24,581 nt of DNA from Chara braunii (Eukaryota > Streptophyta > Charophyceae > Charales > Characeae), in NCBI GenBank assembly GCA_003427395.1, contig BFEA01000071.1, positions 3,221,392-3,245,972 on the forward strand, given 5' to 3'. This document shows, piece by piece, positions 8,707 through 18,327 of the stretch. The notes under the pieces are model-generated. The model did not search any database. It saw nothing but the letters and a program-made list of their open reading frames with translations, and was not told where the DNA came from. A program made the translations under genes and the position numbers. The number at the start of each line of letters is the position of its first letter. The first letter of the stretch is position 1.

Positions 8707-8840
8707 CACATAAAATCCCCGAGGAAATCATGGTTCCACTTATCCTCGGGGAAGAAATGAAAAAAAAAAGTGAAAACATTTCCTCGGGGATTCCTCGGGC
8801 TACAGCCATTTGGACGCGTTCCCCAAGGGTCCTCCCGAGG
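8700..8840. promoter_or_regulatory. Left subterminal CCTCGGG(G) site cluster
   Basis: The core occurs as CCTCGGG 8700-8706, CCCCGAGG 8717-8724, CCTCGGGG 8744-8751, CCTCGGGG 8782-8789, CCTCGGG 8793-8799 and CCCGAGG 8834-8840, in both orientations. The right end has a matching cluster. In PIF/Harbinger systems the trihelix partner binds short repeated subterminal motifs, so these are candidate binding sites. The protein assignment is inference. Confidence 0.6.
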
Positions 8841-9269
8841 TCCCTTGGAGGTCGAGCATCCGGAAGAATCGGGGCGTCGAGGGCATCTCTCTCGATGACA
8901 AATTTTGTCGCGGCTGGTCCATTGCTGTTCCTGACGGCCCGTGGACGGACATCTCCGGTTGGCAACGGTCGGTGTCATGGAATACTCCGCCAACGGTCCC
9001 CTTTGGCGGCCTGCCGTCCTATGCGGCGTCGAAAAGGGGCTGCCTTGTGTCGCTGCCCTTCGGCACGAGCAGGAAAGCGCCCAACGGTCAGCAGATTCGA
9101 ATACTTCAGTCGGCCCCCGCTCTCCCGATTGCGCAGTGTCTTCCACGACGGAATACGTTACCCTGCTTTTGTCCGTAGCTCCGATCGGCCGTTTGCACCA
9201 TTGACCCTCGCCGTTTCCTGGACGTCCACGTTTTGTCTTGTAGTTGTTGTCGTCGTCCATGTGCGTTTC

Positions 9270-9371
9270 ATGGCCGACGTCTTTCGGAGGCTGCCGCTGC
9301 TGGTGCTGGTCGTCCTCCTGCTCCTCCTCTTAGTTATCTTCCACATGTGCATCCTCGACATCGTTTCGTGA
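9270..9371 (+). CDS. Small hydrophobic ORF upstream of the trihelix gene
   Basis: This 33-codon frame reads MADVFRRLPL, then about 18 leucine, valine and isoleucine residues, then FHMCILDIVS and TGA. It looks like one membrane-spanning helix. The TGA is in frame with the trihelix ATG 39 bases later, and the 13 intervening codons are rich in basic residues (RRRSSKKG). It could be an uORF, or the N-terminus of a longer protein cut by a nonsense mutation. The related segment at 7796-7894 has no stop and is also followed by basic residues. I know no counterpart in other Harbinger elements. The pyrimidine-rich DNA makes chance hydrophobicity possible. Confidence 0.4.
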   Translation: MADVFRRLPLLVLVVLLLLLLVIFHMCILDIVS

Positions 9372-9410
9372 TGTGGCCACAGAAGACGGTCTTCGAAGAA
9401 GGGCGTCAAT

Positions 9411-10432
9411 ATGGAGGGGCGCCCGGGGATGTGCAGGTCTGTAGGGGATCAGGGTGGTGGCCAGCGGGTTGGGCAGAGCCCATCGAGAAGTTCAAGGTTG
9501 TCAGAGCGGTCTGGGTACACGCACCTGCCACCGCACTTGCAACCTCTGCCGGACACGTCCGACGAGGAGGCGGAGGACAGACGGTCACGGACCGTGCCGC
9601 TGGGAAGCGGGTCCACCCAAGAGTGGGCGGCTACAGAGCTTTGTGGAAGCCGCGACGGCGGTAATGGGCAGTCGTACACCGAACTCCTCCGGCAGGGGCT
9701 GAGTGGCGACGAAGGCGATGGCGACGTGAATCTGTTATTCGGGCTGTGTAGCGGGAGGTCGTCCGCCGCCTCGCGAACGGTCATCGTCAACCACCATCCC
9801 GATGACGACGGCGGGCAAGTGACGGCTGTTGCGCGGTCATCAAAGTCTCCAGCGCCGGTCCGGGAGGCGTCGGGGAACAACATGGATCCTCCGAGGCAGC
9901 AATACCGGTCGCCGTCTGTGTCGAGAGGTGCCTCGGCTCACTCCCTGTGGATGCAATCTCCGTCTCCCCTATCCGCCAGTTCGACTGCCCCCCCTCGTCA
10001 AGGCGAATGCGGGGAGACGGATTGTGGCATTGCCGATGTTGGTGATGCACGTGACGGGAGGGAGGTGTGGGCAAAACAGCGACGGATGCTTCATCCACGG
10101 CGGGAGGAATCCATAACTCGGGGGGTGCAGCGACTGCGTGTGGGGGAGGAGGAAAACGACGGCGACGCACCTGCGGTGGGCACGGACGATCAGGAGTGGA
10201 ACGACGACGACGGTGAAGGCGGGGAGGACGACGGTGAAGGCGGGAAGACGAGGGCGTGTGCTCGCAATGGTCGTCGGGGGAAAAAAGCGGCGGGGAAAGG
10301 GAGCGATGCCGAAGGTGACGCTGATGCGGAAGGAGGTCGTCACTTCTGGTCCGTCGACGACATGATAGCCCTCATCCGGGCTAAACGTGACCAGGACGAG
10401 CATCTGCAGGGGATGGGTACCCCGTAAGCTCG
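9411..10432 (+). pseudogene. Trihelix (Myb/SANT-like) protein, 5' part, split by LINE-B
   Basis: In PIF/Harbinger elements this protein binds subterminal DNA and helps bring the transposase into the nucleus and onto the ends. The frame from ATG 9411 gives about 310 residues of low-complexity Ser/Pro/Gly-rich and then acidic linker. The first helix of the trihelix domain follows: FWSVDDMIALIRAKRDQD and HLQGMG (about residues 312-336). The frame then hits TAA, and the LINE-B T tract begins at 10433. The rest of the domain resumes at 15742 (ARMKPREWKW...). The start is the first ATG after the in-frame TGA at 9369 and is not certain. An additional G/A-rich stretch near 10200-10260 encodes Asp/Gly repeats. 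Confidence 0.8.
10423..10432 (+). repeat. LINE-B target-site duplication, left copy (imperfect)
   Basis: CGTAAGCTCG next to the T tract corresponds to CGTGCGCTCG at 15731-15740, with 8 of 10 identical. Splicing out the LINE at these points restores the trihelix frame through Ala-Arg-Met-Lys, which supports the assignment independently. Confidence 0.65.
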
Positions 10433-10457
10433 TTTTTTTTTTTTTTTTTTTTTTTTT
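10433..10457 (-). other. LINE-B poly(A) tail
   Basis: 25 T on the plus strand, the poly(A) tail of the minus-strand LINE. Confidence 0.85.
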
Positions 10458-10476
10458 ACAAAAAAACAGCCCAAGG

Positions 10477-10580
10477 AAGTGATAGTGGTGTTGGTAGAAG
10501 CAGACACCACTACTACTTCTCATGGCGGCTCCGTTTATTGGTGGGGAGCGACACCTGCTGGAAACCGGGTCCAGCGTCCC
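10477..10580 (-). other. LINE-B 3'-tail module with three hairpins
   Basis: Plus-strand arms are as follows. Hairpin 1: GCTGGA 10557-10562 with TCCAGC 10570-10575. Hairpin 2: GCTCC 10528-10532 with GGAGC 10545-10549. Hairpin 3: 10477-10491 with 10504-10518, 15-base arms with two mismatches and a 12-base loop. The minus-strand loop CTGCTTCTACCA matches the loop of the fragment at 5616-5653, while the stems differ. The module sits about 20 bases from the poly(A), where RT recognition structures lie in LINEs that require a specific tail. Confidence 0.7.
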
Positions 10581-10768
10581 TTCACATCGTAATATTTCAC
10601 ATGTTTATGCAAACCCCACTGCAAACCCCACTGCTAGTCCTACCCTTCTTCCGAGTACAATATGCACGTCTAATCCTTGAGAACAAATAGACTTTGCTAG
10701 ATTTGCCTCTTCAGCCCTTCGTTGGGCCGCCTGATGCTATCCATAGGCTCTAGCAGTCTAGCTACTCC
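10581..10768 (-). other. LINE-B 3' UTR, upstream part
   Basis: This is the 188 bases between the ORF2 stop and the tail module. It contains a small duplication, GCAAACCCCACTGC, near 10609-10634. No other structure was noticed. Confidence 0.5.
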
Positions 10769-13700
10769 TCACTCTCCCTCATACCATGCCTTGCTTACAA
10801 GACTATTTGCAAAGGGGGGGGGGAAGTCAGGGAATTGGTCGCTTGGCCGCAATGGAATTGAATCTTCTAGCTTGGTCCAATCATTGAAGAGGAGTCTATA
10901 GTCTCTGGTTATCTGCTCGTTGTCCTGCCCCTCCTTCTGCCCCTTCTCTCCTCCTTTCCATTCCACTTTCCCCATCCTCCCCCCCGCTTTCCCCCCGAGC
11001 CAGTCTCTACAGAATCTTTGGATTTTTTCCTTTATTTCGTTTTGAGTGTGGGTGTGTTTGATTTGCATTTTGACTTCCTCCCATCTTGCTATTATGTTTG
11101 TCTGGATCTGTTGCTGTAAGCTCTCCGTAAATTCTGACCCTTCCATTCTCACTCCCTCCATCTCATAGGTGCAGCGTCGTCTCCACAGTGCCCATAAGAC
11201 TACCCTGCGTCCTTGTTTAAACATATTAAGGGTGAAGTCATCAGGCTGTTCCGAGGGCCATTTTTCCAACATCAGGGCCCTCTAGTCCTATGGCCAGGGT
11301 GTCCCTGTTCCCAGTTGGTCCCAGATTCTATCCCACCATGGCCAGAGCCTGACAGCGCCCGCCGCCCAGGCATTGAAGAAATATATGTTCTATTGTCTCT
11401 GGTCTTTTTCTTGATGGGAATGCATTCGTGCATAATCTACACCAGGGCAGGGCGAGTCCTTTCTGTTCAAGGTTGGTCCTGTCAATCAGCCAATTGTTAG
11501 TTGGTAGGCACCTGTGTTCCATTTGCCATTGTAAGGAGACCAGGTTGGCAGGTTTAGATTTGATTAATTGGAACCATTTAACATTTCTCAGTGCTTCTTT
11601 GCTGATGTTCAGGTGATTCATCCATCTCGCTTCCACCCGGTCCCGCAGGTTGGTTTTCGGTCGGAGCATTTTGTATGTTGCTTTGACTGTGATATCAGAT
11701 AGCGTTTTAGTGCTGGTTCTACCCCTGCCTATTGTGTTTGTCCATACCCATTCCTAGGGGTCCAAGGGCAGTTGGGAAATCGGCGTGTCCGGGGAGAACG
11801 TCACCCATCTCTCGTCCTCCCTCAACACTCTAATTCTTGAGAGTTCCTTCTCTTCGACTAGTTGTATCTGTTCAGGGTTAGCCTTTTGGACTGAGTTATC
11901 ATTGCAGATTGTGAAGATGTCGACTGCCACCGATCCTGTCGGGTTTCTGCGCACCACATTACCCACTTCTCCCTGATGGCCCCGAATTAGGACCCAGTCA
12001 AACTCTCGTATCGAGGGCCCCTTTCTTAGGATTTTCCACCAGTGTAGGGGAATGCATTCTATCAAGTGTCCCAGGGCCTCCTCCGGTTTGTGGCAATACC
12101 TCAGCTTTTCCTTAAGTTGGTCTCTTGCGATCCAGTCCCTACTATCCATGTCCCAGATGTCCCTAATTCTAAGGACCCATTTTTTCACCCATCCTTTCCA
12201 TGGGGAGTCCGTGCAATGCAGGACCTGGCCCCTTGTGTTAGTTATCCTTGTATTTCCAAATAATGGTTGTCGGGTCACCTCCTCCCATCTTTCTGGGTGG
12301 GTTTTGTCTGGCAGTGAAAGGTTTCTCCATATCTGCAGTAGGTTTGGCCAGAAAGGGTCATTCTGCAGGTCCTTCCTTGCCTCACGTCTCGGTGAATTGA
12401 CCTCGTCCGCATTTTCTCGCTATGCTCGTCGCCGCGGGATTGGCCATTCTCTGTTTTCAATCCATGTGAGCGGGTTGATGTGGGCCGGTGTTTCTGGAGC
12501 TAATCTCGAGAGCTGCTCTAGTGCCAGGTCTCTCCATGGGGTATTCGGGCAGAAGAGCAGACGATTAAGCCATTGTATGGCCATAGCCTTGACCTGTATT
12601 GTCGGATCGATAATACCCAACCCCCCCTTAACTTTGGGTTGGATAATCGCTAGCCATGCTACTCTGCTGATAACATTGTGTTTTTCGTGGTTCCCCCGCC
12701 ACAAAAAGGCAACCAGCTATCGCTGTAGGGCTTTTAGGGAGGGTTTGTCTAGCCCCCAAATAGCCGATTTGTACCAGAGAGAGGCGAGCACCACGTTGTT
12801 GATAACCAGGGCCCTGCCCATCAGTGAGGTGTGTTTATCTTTCCATACGGCTAGTTTCTCTAAGGGGGGTCTGGTTATCCATTCGTTGTTGGTTGGTGGT
12901 ATGCCGAAGGCTGTCAATGAGACTCCCATGACCCTGATTGGGGCTTCGTGCGGTAACCATCTAACCCTTGGTTGTTCGGGGGTTCTTACCACCTGATAGT
13001 GGATCTACCAGCCTAGGGTCTTATTCCCCCAGTTAACTCTCATGTCCGATAAGGCACAAAAATGGTCCATCATCTGTTAGACTCCTTCCACCGACTCTCG
13101 GGTTGCATCCACCATAAGGGTCAGATCGTCCGCAAACATGAAGCATACCGGGATAGCTTCTTTGGGGATTGAAGATAGTTGTATTCTGTTGATATCTCTG
13201 TGCCCGATTTGCTGCTAGAGCTTCCATAATTATCACGGAGAGGTAAGGGGCTCAGGGAATCTCCCTGTCTTACTGACCTTTGTAAATTAATTGGTGGTGC
13301 CAGGTTGCCGTTGACCATGACCCTAGTTGTTGTGTTCTTGTGGAGGATCTGCACCCACCGTCTAAGTTGGGGCCAAAATTAAAAATTTCCAGACATTTGT
13401 CCAGGATTATCCAATCCACGTGATCGTAAGTCTTTTCAAAATCGATGAAGATGAGGCCGGGTTTTGTTTAGATTGCCTTGTTAGCTTGATCACTTCATTA
13501 ACTAGTAGGATATTGTCCTGGATGTTCATGTTTTCGATGAATCCCATCTGTTTGGGGTGTATGATGTCTTCCATTACTTTGGTCAGGCGGTCTGTCAGTG
13601 TTTTTGCCACCATTTTATAGACTACTGTGAGGAGTGTAATTGGTCTGTAGTTTTTTATGTTCGTCTTTGCTCCTTTTTTGTGTATGAGTGTTAAGACCCC

Positions 13701-15372
13701 GTGGCCTACGAATTCCCCTGTCCTGCCTTCCTCCCACATTGCATTGTAGTACCCCATCAAGTCTTGCGACATGTCCTCCCACATTTCCTCCCAGAATTCC
13801 TTTGGCAGACCATCTATCTCGGGGGTGTTTTCCTTTTCCAAGAGCTTCAGTGCGGACCATACCTCCTCTCTTGTGAGTGGCTTTTCTAACAGTTCTTTTT
13901 GTTGCTCAGACAGAGACCTGATGAGAGGGAGCAGAAATTCATCGATTTCCTTTAGTCTTTGCTCCTCTGGATATGGTCCGCACTCCAATGTGAAGAGGTT
14001 TTGAAAAAAGTCCCTTGCTATCTTTGTGCAGGCTGTTGTTGATGTGAGTAGTGGACCGTCGTGAGCCTTCGGGTCCTCCAGGGCTTCGATCGTCGTTCGC
14101 CCGAACTTTGCTTTGGCCATTGCGAAAAATCTTGTGTCCATTGCTCCTTCGGCATTGTGTTTGTGCAGTTTTCCCCGGATCCTAATGCCTTGCCAGCGGT
14201 ACTCCATTTTTTCCAGGATCTGGGCTTCTAGCGTTTGTATCTCATTAGCTATTTCTGTTAGTCTTGTGGCGTCGCTCATGTCTTCTTCTTGTTATTGAAG
14301 GTGTTGTAGTCTGGAGGTTTATTTCTTCCGCGTTACGCCGAGCTGCGAGGAGTTTTGAGTATTTGTTGCACTTGCGGCCCAGGAATGCCAGGTCGTTGTT
14401 GAACCATAGTATGTCATCCTGAATCATGTCCTTTTGTTGGCGCCAATAGGCCCAGATGTCTTTCAGATAGGTTTTGAAGCGGTCTATAGTTAGGAGGGAT
14501 GTGTTGAGTTTGTGGAATCCCATCCCCTCGTCTGGCTTCTTTCGAAACGAGAAGATGGCCAGGCATATTGCATGGTCGAGGCCTGGGTGGGGACTGCAGA
14601 GGAGTATTTCTGTCATTTGTAGGGCCCATTGCAATTCATTTGAGATTAGAATTAGGTCGATCCGCGATTTAGACACGCTCTCTGATCGGTTCTTGCGGAA
14701 GCATGTAAAGCCGTGTCTGGTAGGGAAGGCTTGTCTGAATGCATCTACGAGGTTGAGAGATTGAGTTAGATCTGCTATGGTTCTTTCGTCGTTTTCCACG
14801 TAGAATAGGCAGGGAGATGAAATCTTCCATCTGTCTAGCCACCGGTCCGGGGCCGTGTTGAAATCCCTTGCCATTATTATCGGTATTCCCGCCGGCAGTT
14901 TTGCTTTTAGTCGTTCAAAGAACAACTGTCTTTCCTTGGGCTCATTTGGGCCATACACTTTCAGGATGCTCACCACTTCAATTTCCAGCATCGTGAGCAT
15001 GTACACCCATCTCCCTTCCTCCTGGTCCGCCTCCCAATTGAGTGGTTCCACCCTAGACCCCGGGGGGAGCCAGATGACTACTCCTCCACTGCCGGGTTTC
15101 GGGGCATAGGCTCGGTATGCCTGGTATGGCCATATTTCTTTGTGCACATGGTTGTGTTTCGGTGTGTCAGCCAGATGGGTTTCTTGTAAGCATATGACGT
15201 CTGGCCAGTCTTTTCCTTCCACTCCCCTCATGAGCTCGATGATCGCCCTCCGTTTGGTTGGTTTTGCAACAACCAATCCATTGACGTTGAGAGTGCGCAA
15301 ATCGAGGTCTGTTGTTCGTTTGTTGAGTTTCCATTGTCTGTTCTTGTTAGAAAGCACGTCAATTACATTCAT
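10769..15372 (-). pseudogene. LINE-B ORF2: endonuclease, reverse transcriptase, zf-RVT
   Basis: The open frame starts at ATG 15372. The apurinic-type endonuclease (about 15280-14500) has LNVNGL, QETHL with the catalytic Glu, VYGPN, RDFN (usually GDFN), SRIDLIL and GLDHA. The RT follows from about 14000: KNYRPITLL, FIDFEKTYDHVDW (about 13430-13455), SVRQGDSLSPL and FADDLTLM (about 13115-13140). The zinc-binding domain lies at about 11700-11350 (HRCLPTNNWL, CRLC, ETIEHIFLQC). The frame changes near 14260, 13410, 13250, 12420, 12280 and 11300. Stops lie at 13077-13079 (TAA), 13005-13007 (TAG) and 12717-12719 (TAG). LINE-A has Gln, Trp and Gln at these three places, so each is one transition away from sense. 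It is dead, though every catalytic residue I looked for is still readable. Confidence 0.88.
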
Positions 15373-15420
15373 CGCTTTCTCTCTTCGTTCTCTTCCCCCC
15401 CCCCCTTTTTTTTATTTTTA
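15373..15420 (-). other. LINE-B ORF1-ORF2 junction with A8-G11 homopolymer
   Basis: There are 48 bases between the ORF1 stop and the ORF2 ATG. On the coding strand they contain A8 (plus 15406-15413) followed by G11 (plus 15395-15405). Such a tract is prone to slippage in replication or reading. The short spacing suits reinitiation or coupled translation of ORF2, which is inference. Confidence 0.4.
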
Positions 15421-15730
15421 TTAAAAGGAGAGCCATGACCCTTTGTCTACTGGGCCGCCCTTCTGCAGGGTGCCGTTTGTCAGCAATTTGATTAAAAAGG
15501 TTCTGATGTCTGCTTCTTCCCAGGGGTCACCGACTTTGATCTTCAGTAATTGCAGCTCCATTATCATCTCTTGGCTGAACCAGTGAAGAACTTGCACTTT
15601 TGTCTGTTCATATCTCAGGGTACACATCCTTAGCGGATAATCTGTGCTCGCCGTATGATATCACCTGGAATGCAGAGGCGCCCTGCGGGAGGTGGTTCTG
15701 TACCAGTTGAGTTATATCCGACTTTAGCCG
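15421..15730 (-). pseudogene. LINE-B ORF1, C-terminal remnant
   Basis: From the truncation point the minus strand reads RLKSDITQLVQ, then ISYGEHRLSAKDVYPEI, then a stop. In the next frame over it continues RYEQTKVQVLHWFSQEM to KGSWLSF and the stop at 15421. A single frameshift near 15610 joins the two frames. This is about 100 residues in all. ORF1 of plant L1 elements encodes the RNA-binding chaperone. No CCHC knuckle or other diagnostic motif lies in this part, so the assignment rests on position just upstream of ORF2. Confidence 0.55.
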
Positions 15731-15740
15731 CGTGCGCTCG
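15731..15740 (+). repeat. LINE-B target-site duplication, right copy (imperfect)
   Basis: CGTGCGCTCG, 8 of 10 matching 10423-10432. The trihelix coding sequence continues directly from it. Confidence 0.65.
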
Positions 15741-16418
15741 TATGAAGCCGCGAGAATGGAAGTGGTTGGATGTGGCGCAGAGGTTGAAAAAGGTGGGCGT
15801 CGACAGAGAAGCAGAACGGTGCGGGACGAAGTGGGACAATTTGATGCAGCAGTTCAAGAAGGTGCATCACTTCCAAGGCTTGTCCGGGAAACAGAACTTC
15901 CTCCAATTCTCTGGGAAAGAGAGGTTGTCGAAGGGCTTCAATTTCAACATGGATCGTGCGGTTTACGACGAGATACGGGGGTCGACCGCCAAGAGCCACA
16001 CCATAAACCCCATGAACGTCGCCAACACTGGTGCTCCGGGTGGCGTGCATCTGTCGTCTGCCACTTTTGGGGATCCTGAATGCGATGGGGACGGTGGTGC
16101 AGGGCACGACGACGACGAGGACGGGTCGACGAGAGGTTCTTCTCAAACGATAGGAAGTCCTGCCGGTTTCGACAAGAGGAAGAGCACGAGGCAGCAAACT
16201 TTCGAAGCGCTGACATAATGCATGGAGAAGCACGGGGCTCTGGTGGCATCGACGATGGAGTGCAACAGCAAGCTACTGTGCTCTATCCAAATCCAGCAGT
16301 GCGAGGCGTTGGAAGCGGGGTCGAAGTGCAGAAAAAACACTACGCAACGTCTGACGAAGTTAGCAAACTGATGTGTCACGCTCTGCTGGAGATAGCGAAG
16401 GCCATCCGCGACCGTTAG
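15741..16418 (+). pseudogene. Trihelix (Myb/SANT-like) protein, 3' part
   Basis: This continues the domain begun before LINE-B: ARMKPREWKWLDVAQRLKKV, then CGTKWDNLMQQFKKVHHF. It carries the second and third tryptophan positions and the Cys-x-x-Lys-Trp-x-x-Leu third-helix pattern of plant trihelix proteins. A conserved block (GFNFNMDRAVYDEI), an acidic Asp/Gly linker and KRKSTRQQTFEALT follow. The frame then meets TAA at 16216-16218. It continues as CMEKHGALVASTMEC, and after a second shift near 16310 ends as VEVQKKHYATSDEVSKLM...AKAIRDR with TAG at 16416-16418. That C-terminal stretch looks helical and may be a dimerisation or partner-binding region. It has one nonsense codon and one frameshift besides the LINE insertion. 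Confidence 0.82.
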
Positions 16419-18327
16419 AGTTTGTGCCGCCTCTGCTGTGCGCATTGTGGCTTCCATCATTTGGACGACATAAAAGTGAGAGTTTTTCCGTCGTCGATGT
16501 AGTCGTTGCCTGCCCATCGCGGACGTGACAGTTTTCGATTGGCCGTGCTGGCCAGGGAAGTGGGTGGTGGTCCAATTGGGTGGATGACTTCTCCTGTCAC
16601 ATTGGCGTCTGTTTCTTTTTTTGTTTTATTTTTGGGGTTTCTCGTAGGCTACTGCTGTTTGTCGGGACGGATAATTCCGTCATCTCTGAATTTATATTGG
16701 TGCCGATGAAGTGCAGTATGCACTTCCCTTTTTTAAATGACGACTTCGATTTGCTCTTTCTCTCTCCCTTTCTATCTATCTACTTGTCTCTCTCCCTCTG
16801 TCTCTCTGTTTTGGTCTCTTCCCCCCCCCCCCCCCCCCCTTCTCTCTCTCTCTCTCTTTCTCTCCACCAGCATGTGTTTTGTTGTCCTCTCCCCGAATGA
16901 AATGCAAAGGTGTAATAAAGGTGTTGTCTTCAATGTCGTCCATTTATGGAATAGTGTTGTTCATATCGTGAATACCCTCTCACAGTCGTCGATGGAGATG
17001 CCGTGCTTGTGTTCATTGCAAATTGTCGTCTAAATGTGGATGCCCAATCAGTACAAGTGGAGATTTTGAAATGTGTTGTTTCCTGCTATCCTATTTCGTG
17101 TCGTTGCCGATCCCTGGGTGGGGTGGCGTTTGTCGGAGGTCCAGGTGGCGGGAGGGGGGAGGGGGAGGGGGGGGGGGGNGTTGACGCCTCTCCCGCCAAA
17201 CCAANCCCCNCCNCCCCCCCCCNCCGCCCTCCCAAATATGTACGCTATGCTTGTTGGGGGGGGNGGGGGGGGGGGGGGGGTGGAGGCAGGGTGCTTTGGG
17301 GGGGTAGGTGAGTTTCGTGCTTGGGTACTTTCGTGATGCGCACATTGTTTTGGCGGAGGACGTGGATGGCGACTATTATGGGGGTTGCCTTTCGGGGCGG
17401 GGGTCCTTCGCCGCCAAAATTGACGAAGGGTGGCGAGAAGATGGGTGGCGGGGTCACTGGCCAGCGCCAGTCTACCCCGCGACCTGTAGCCTTTCGTGAT
17501 GGTGATCATCGATGAGCCCCACGACACCATCGTTTCGACGGGAGGGCGATGAAATTGTCGTTTAACAGTTTTGGGCACTGCTCGTTCGTCGTCGTCCACC
17601 AAGCACAATTGTGTGTTTATAAGGATGCGGTCGTCCTTGCCAAATTAACGATTGGGCGCCAAACGCGCACATCACGGTACACATGCCAGCCTTCTTGCTG
17701 TGTCGCCTTCACCTGCTCCTGCCTCCTCTCCCCGCTTGTTCTTCTTCGCGGCACAAAGGCAGACGCACGCCGCACTCCGCCTTCGTGGACGATCCGCGCC
17801 TTCCGGCGGGTTCGCTGTGACGTGCTCGCGCTACGAAGGCCACTCGACGCCACTTTATGTGCCCGTGTTCGACCTCGTCGTTGTCTTCCTCGCCGCCTTC
17901 ATCGCCTTTCTCACCATCCTCACTTTCGTCACCATCGTTGCGATCGTTGCCACGATCGCGGTCGTCACCTTGCTAAGTGCACGGGGTCATCGACCATCGT
18001 TGTCGCAGCATCCGCCGTGGGACATCTGAACGTCATCGTCTCGTTGTTCCACCGTGGAGTGCGAAGCTCAGATTCGTCATCGTCAACGCCATCGTCGCCA
18101 TCATCGCCACGTTCGCCGTCTTTCCCGCCGTCTCCGTCATTGTCTTCATCACCGTTAAGGGTCGTCGTCGACAACGTCTTCCGGCCCGTCGACGACAGCG
18201 ACGACATCATCGCCATACCCACCATCGCAGTCGAGACGACGATCTGAATCTGACGACACGTTTCGCCATCGCCGCGAAGATCTTGACTTTGCAGGTGATC
18301 AAGCTTGAAGTGGGTGTGTCGTGCGCC
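16419..18327 (+). other. Between trihelix gene and third gene: 3' UTR, tracts, hydrophobic leader
   Basis: AATAAA at 16914-16919 is a plausible poly(A) signal for the trihelix gene. Pyrimidine tracts run 16755-16865, including a pure C run. G- and C-rich runs with ambiguous bases lie at 17150-17290 and may form quadruplexes. CGTGATGGTGATCATC at 17495-17510 recurs at 20717-20732. From about 17860 the DNA is rich in TCGTC-type triplets and encodes hydrophobic stretches. One, at about 18065-18150, is followed by an Arg/His-rich run and is in frame with the third gene's ATG at 18328. Confidence 0.45.

Larger units (their letters stand above)
10433..15730 (-). mobile_element. LINE-B, L1-type retrotransposon inside the trihelix gene
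   Basis: The element is about 5.3 kb on the minus strand. Its poly(A) end is the T tract 10433-10457. Moving 5' from there it has a tail hairpin module, a degraded ORF2 (10769-15372) and the last ~100 codons of an ORF1. It breaks off inside ORF1 at about 15730, so it is 5'-truncated but much longer than LINE-A. An imperfect 10-bp target-site duplication flanks it. Its ORF2 protein is clearly related to LINE-A (shared KNYRPITLLTVVYKM, SVRQGD, FADDLT, HRCLPTN-WLID). It inserted after the Harbinger element, because it disrupts one of that element's genes. Confidence 0.9.

Noticed and set aside
12052-12996. 314-codon plus-strand open frame
   Set aside because: It is antisense to LINE-B RT coding sequence and shows no domain of its own, despite its length.
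13420-15424. Several plus-strand open frames of 60-95 codons
   Set aside because: They are antisense to LINE-B ORF2, whose domains are unmistakable on the minus strand.
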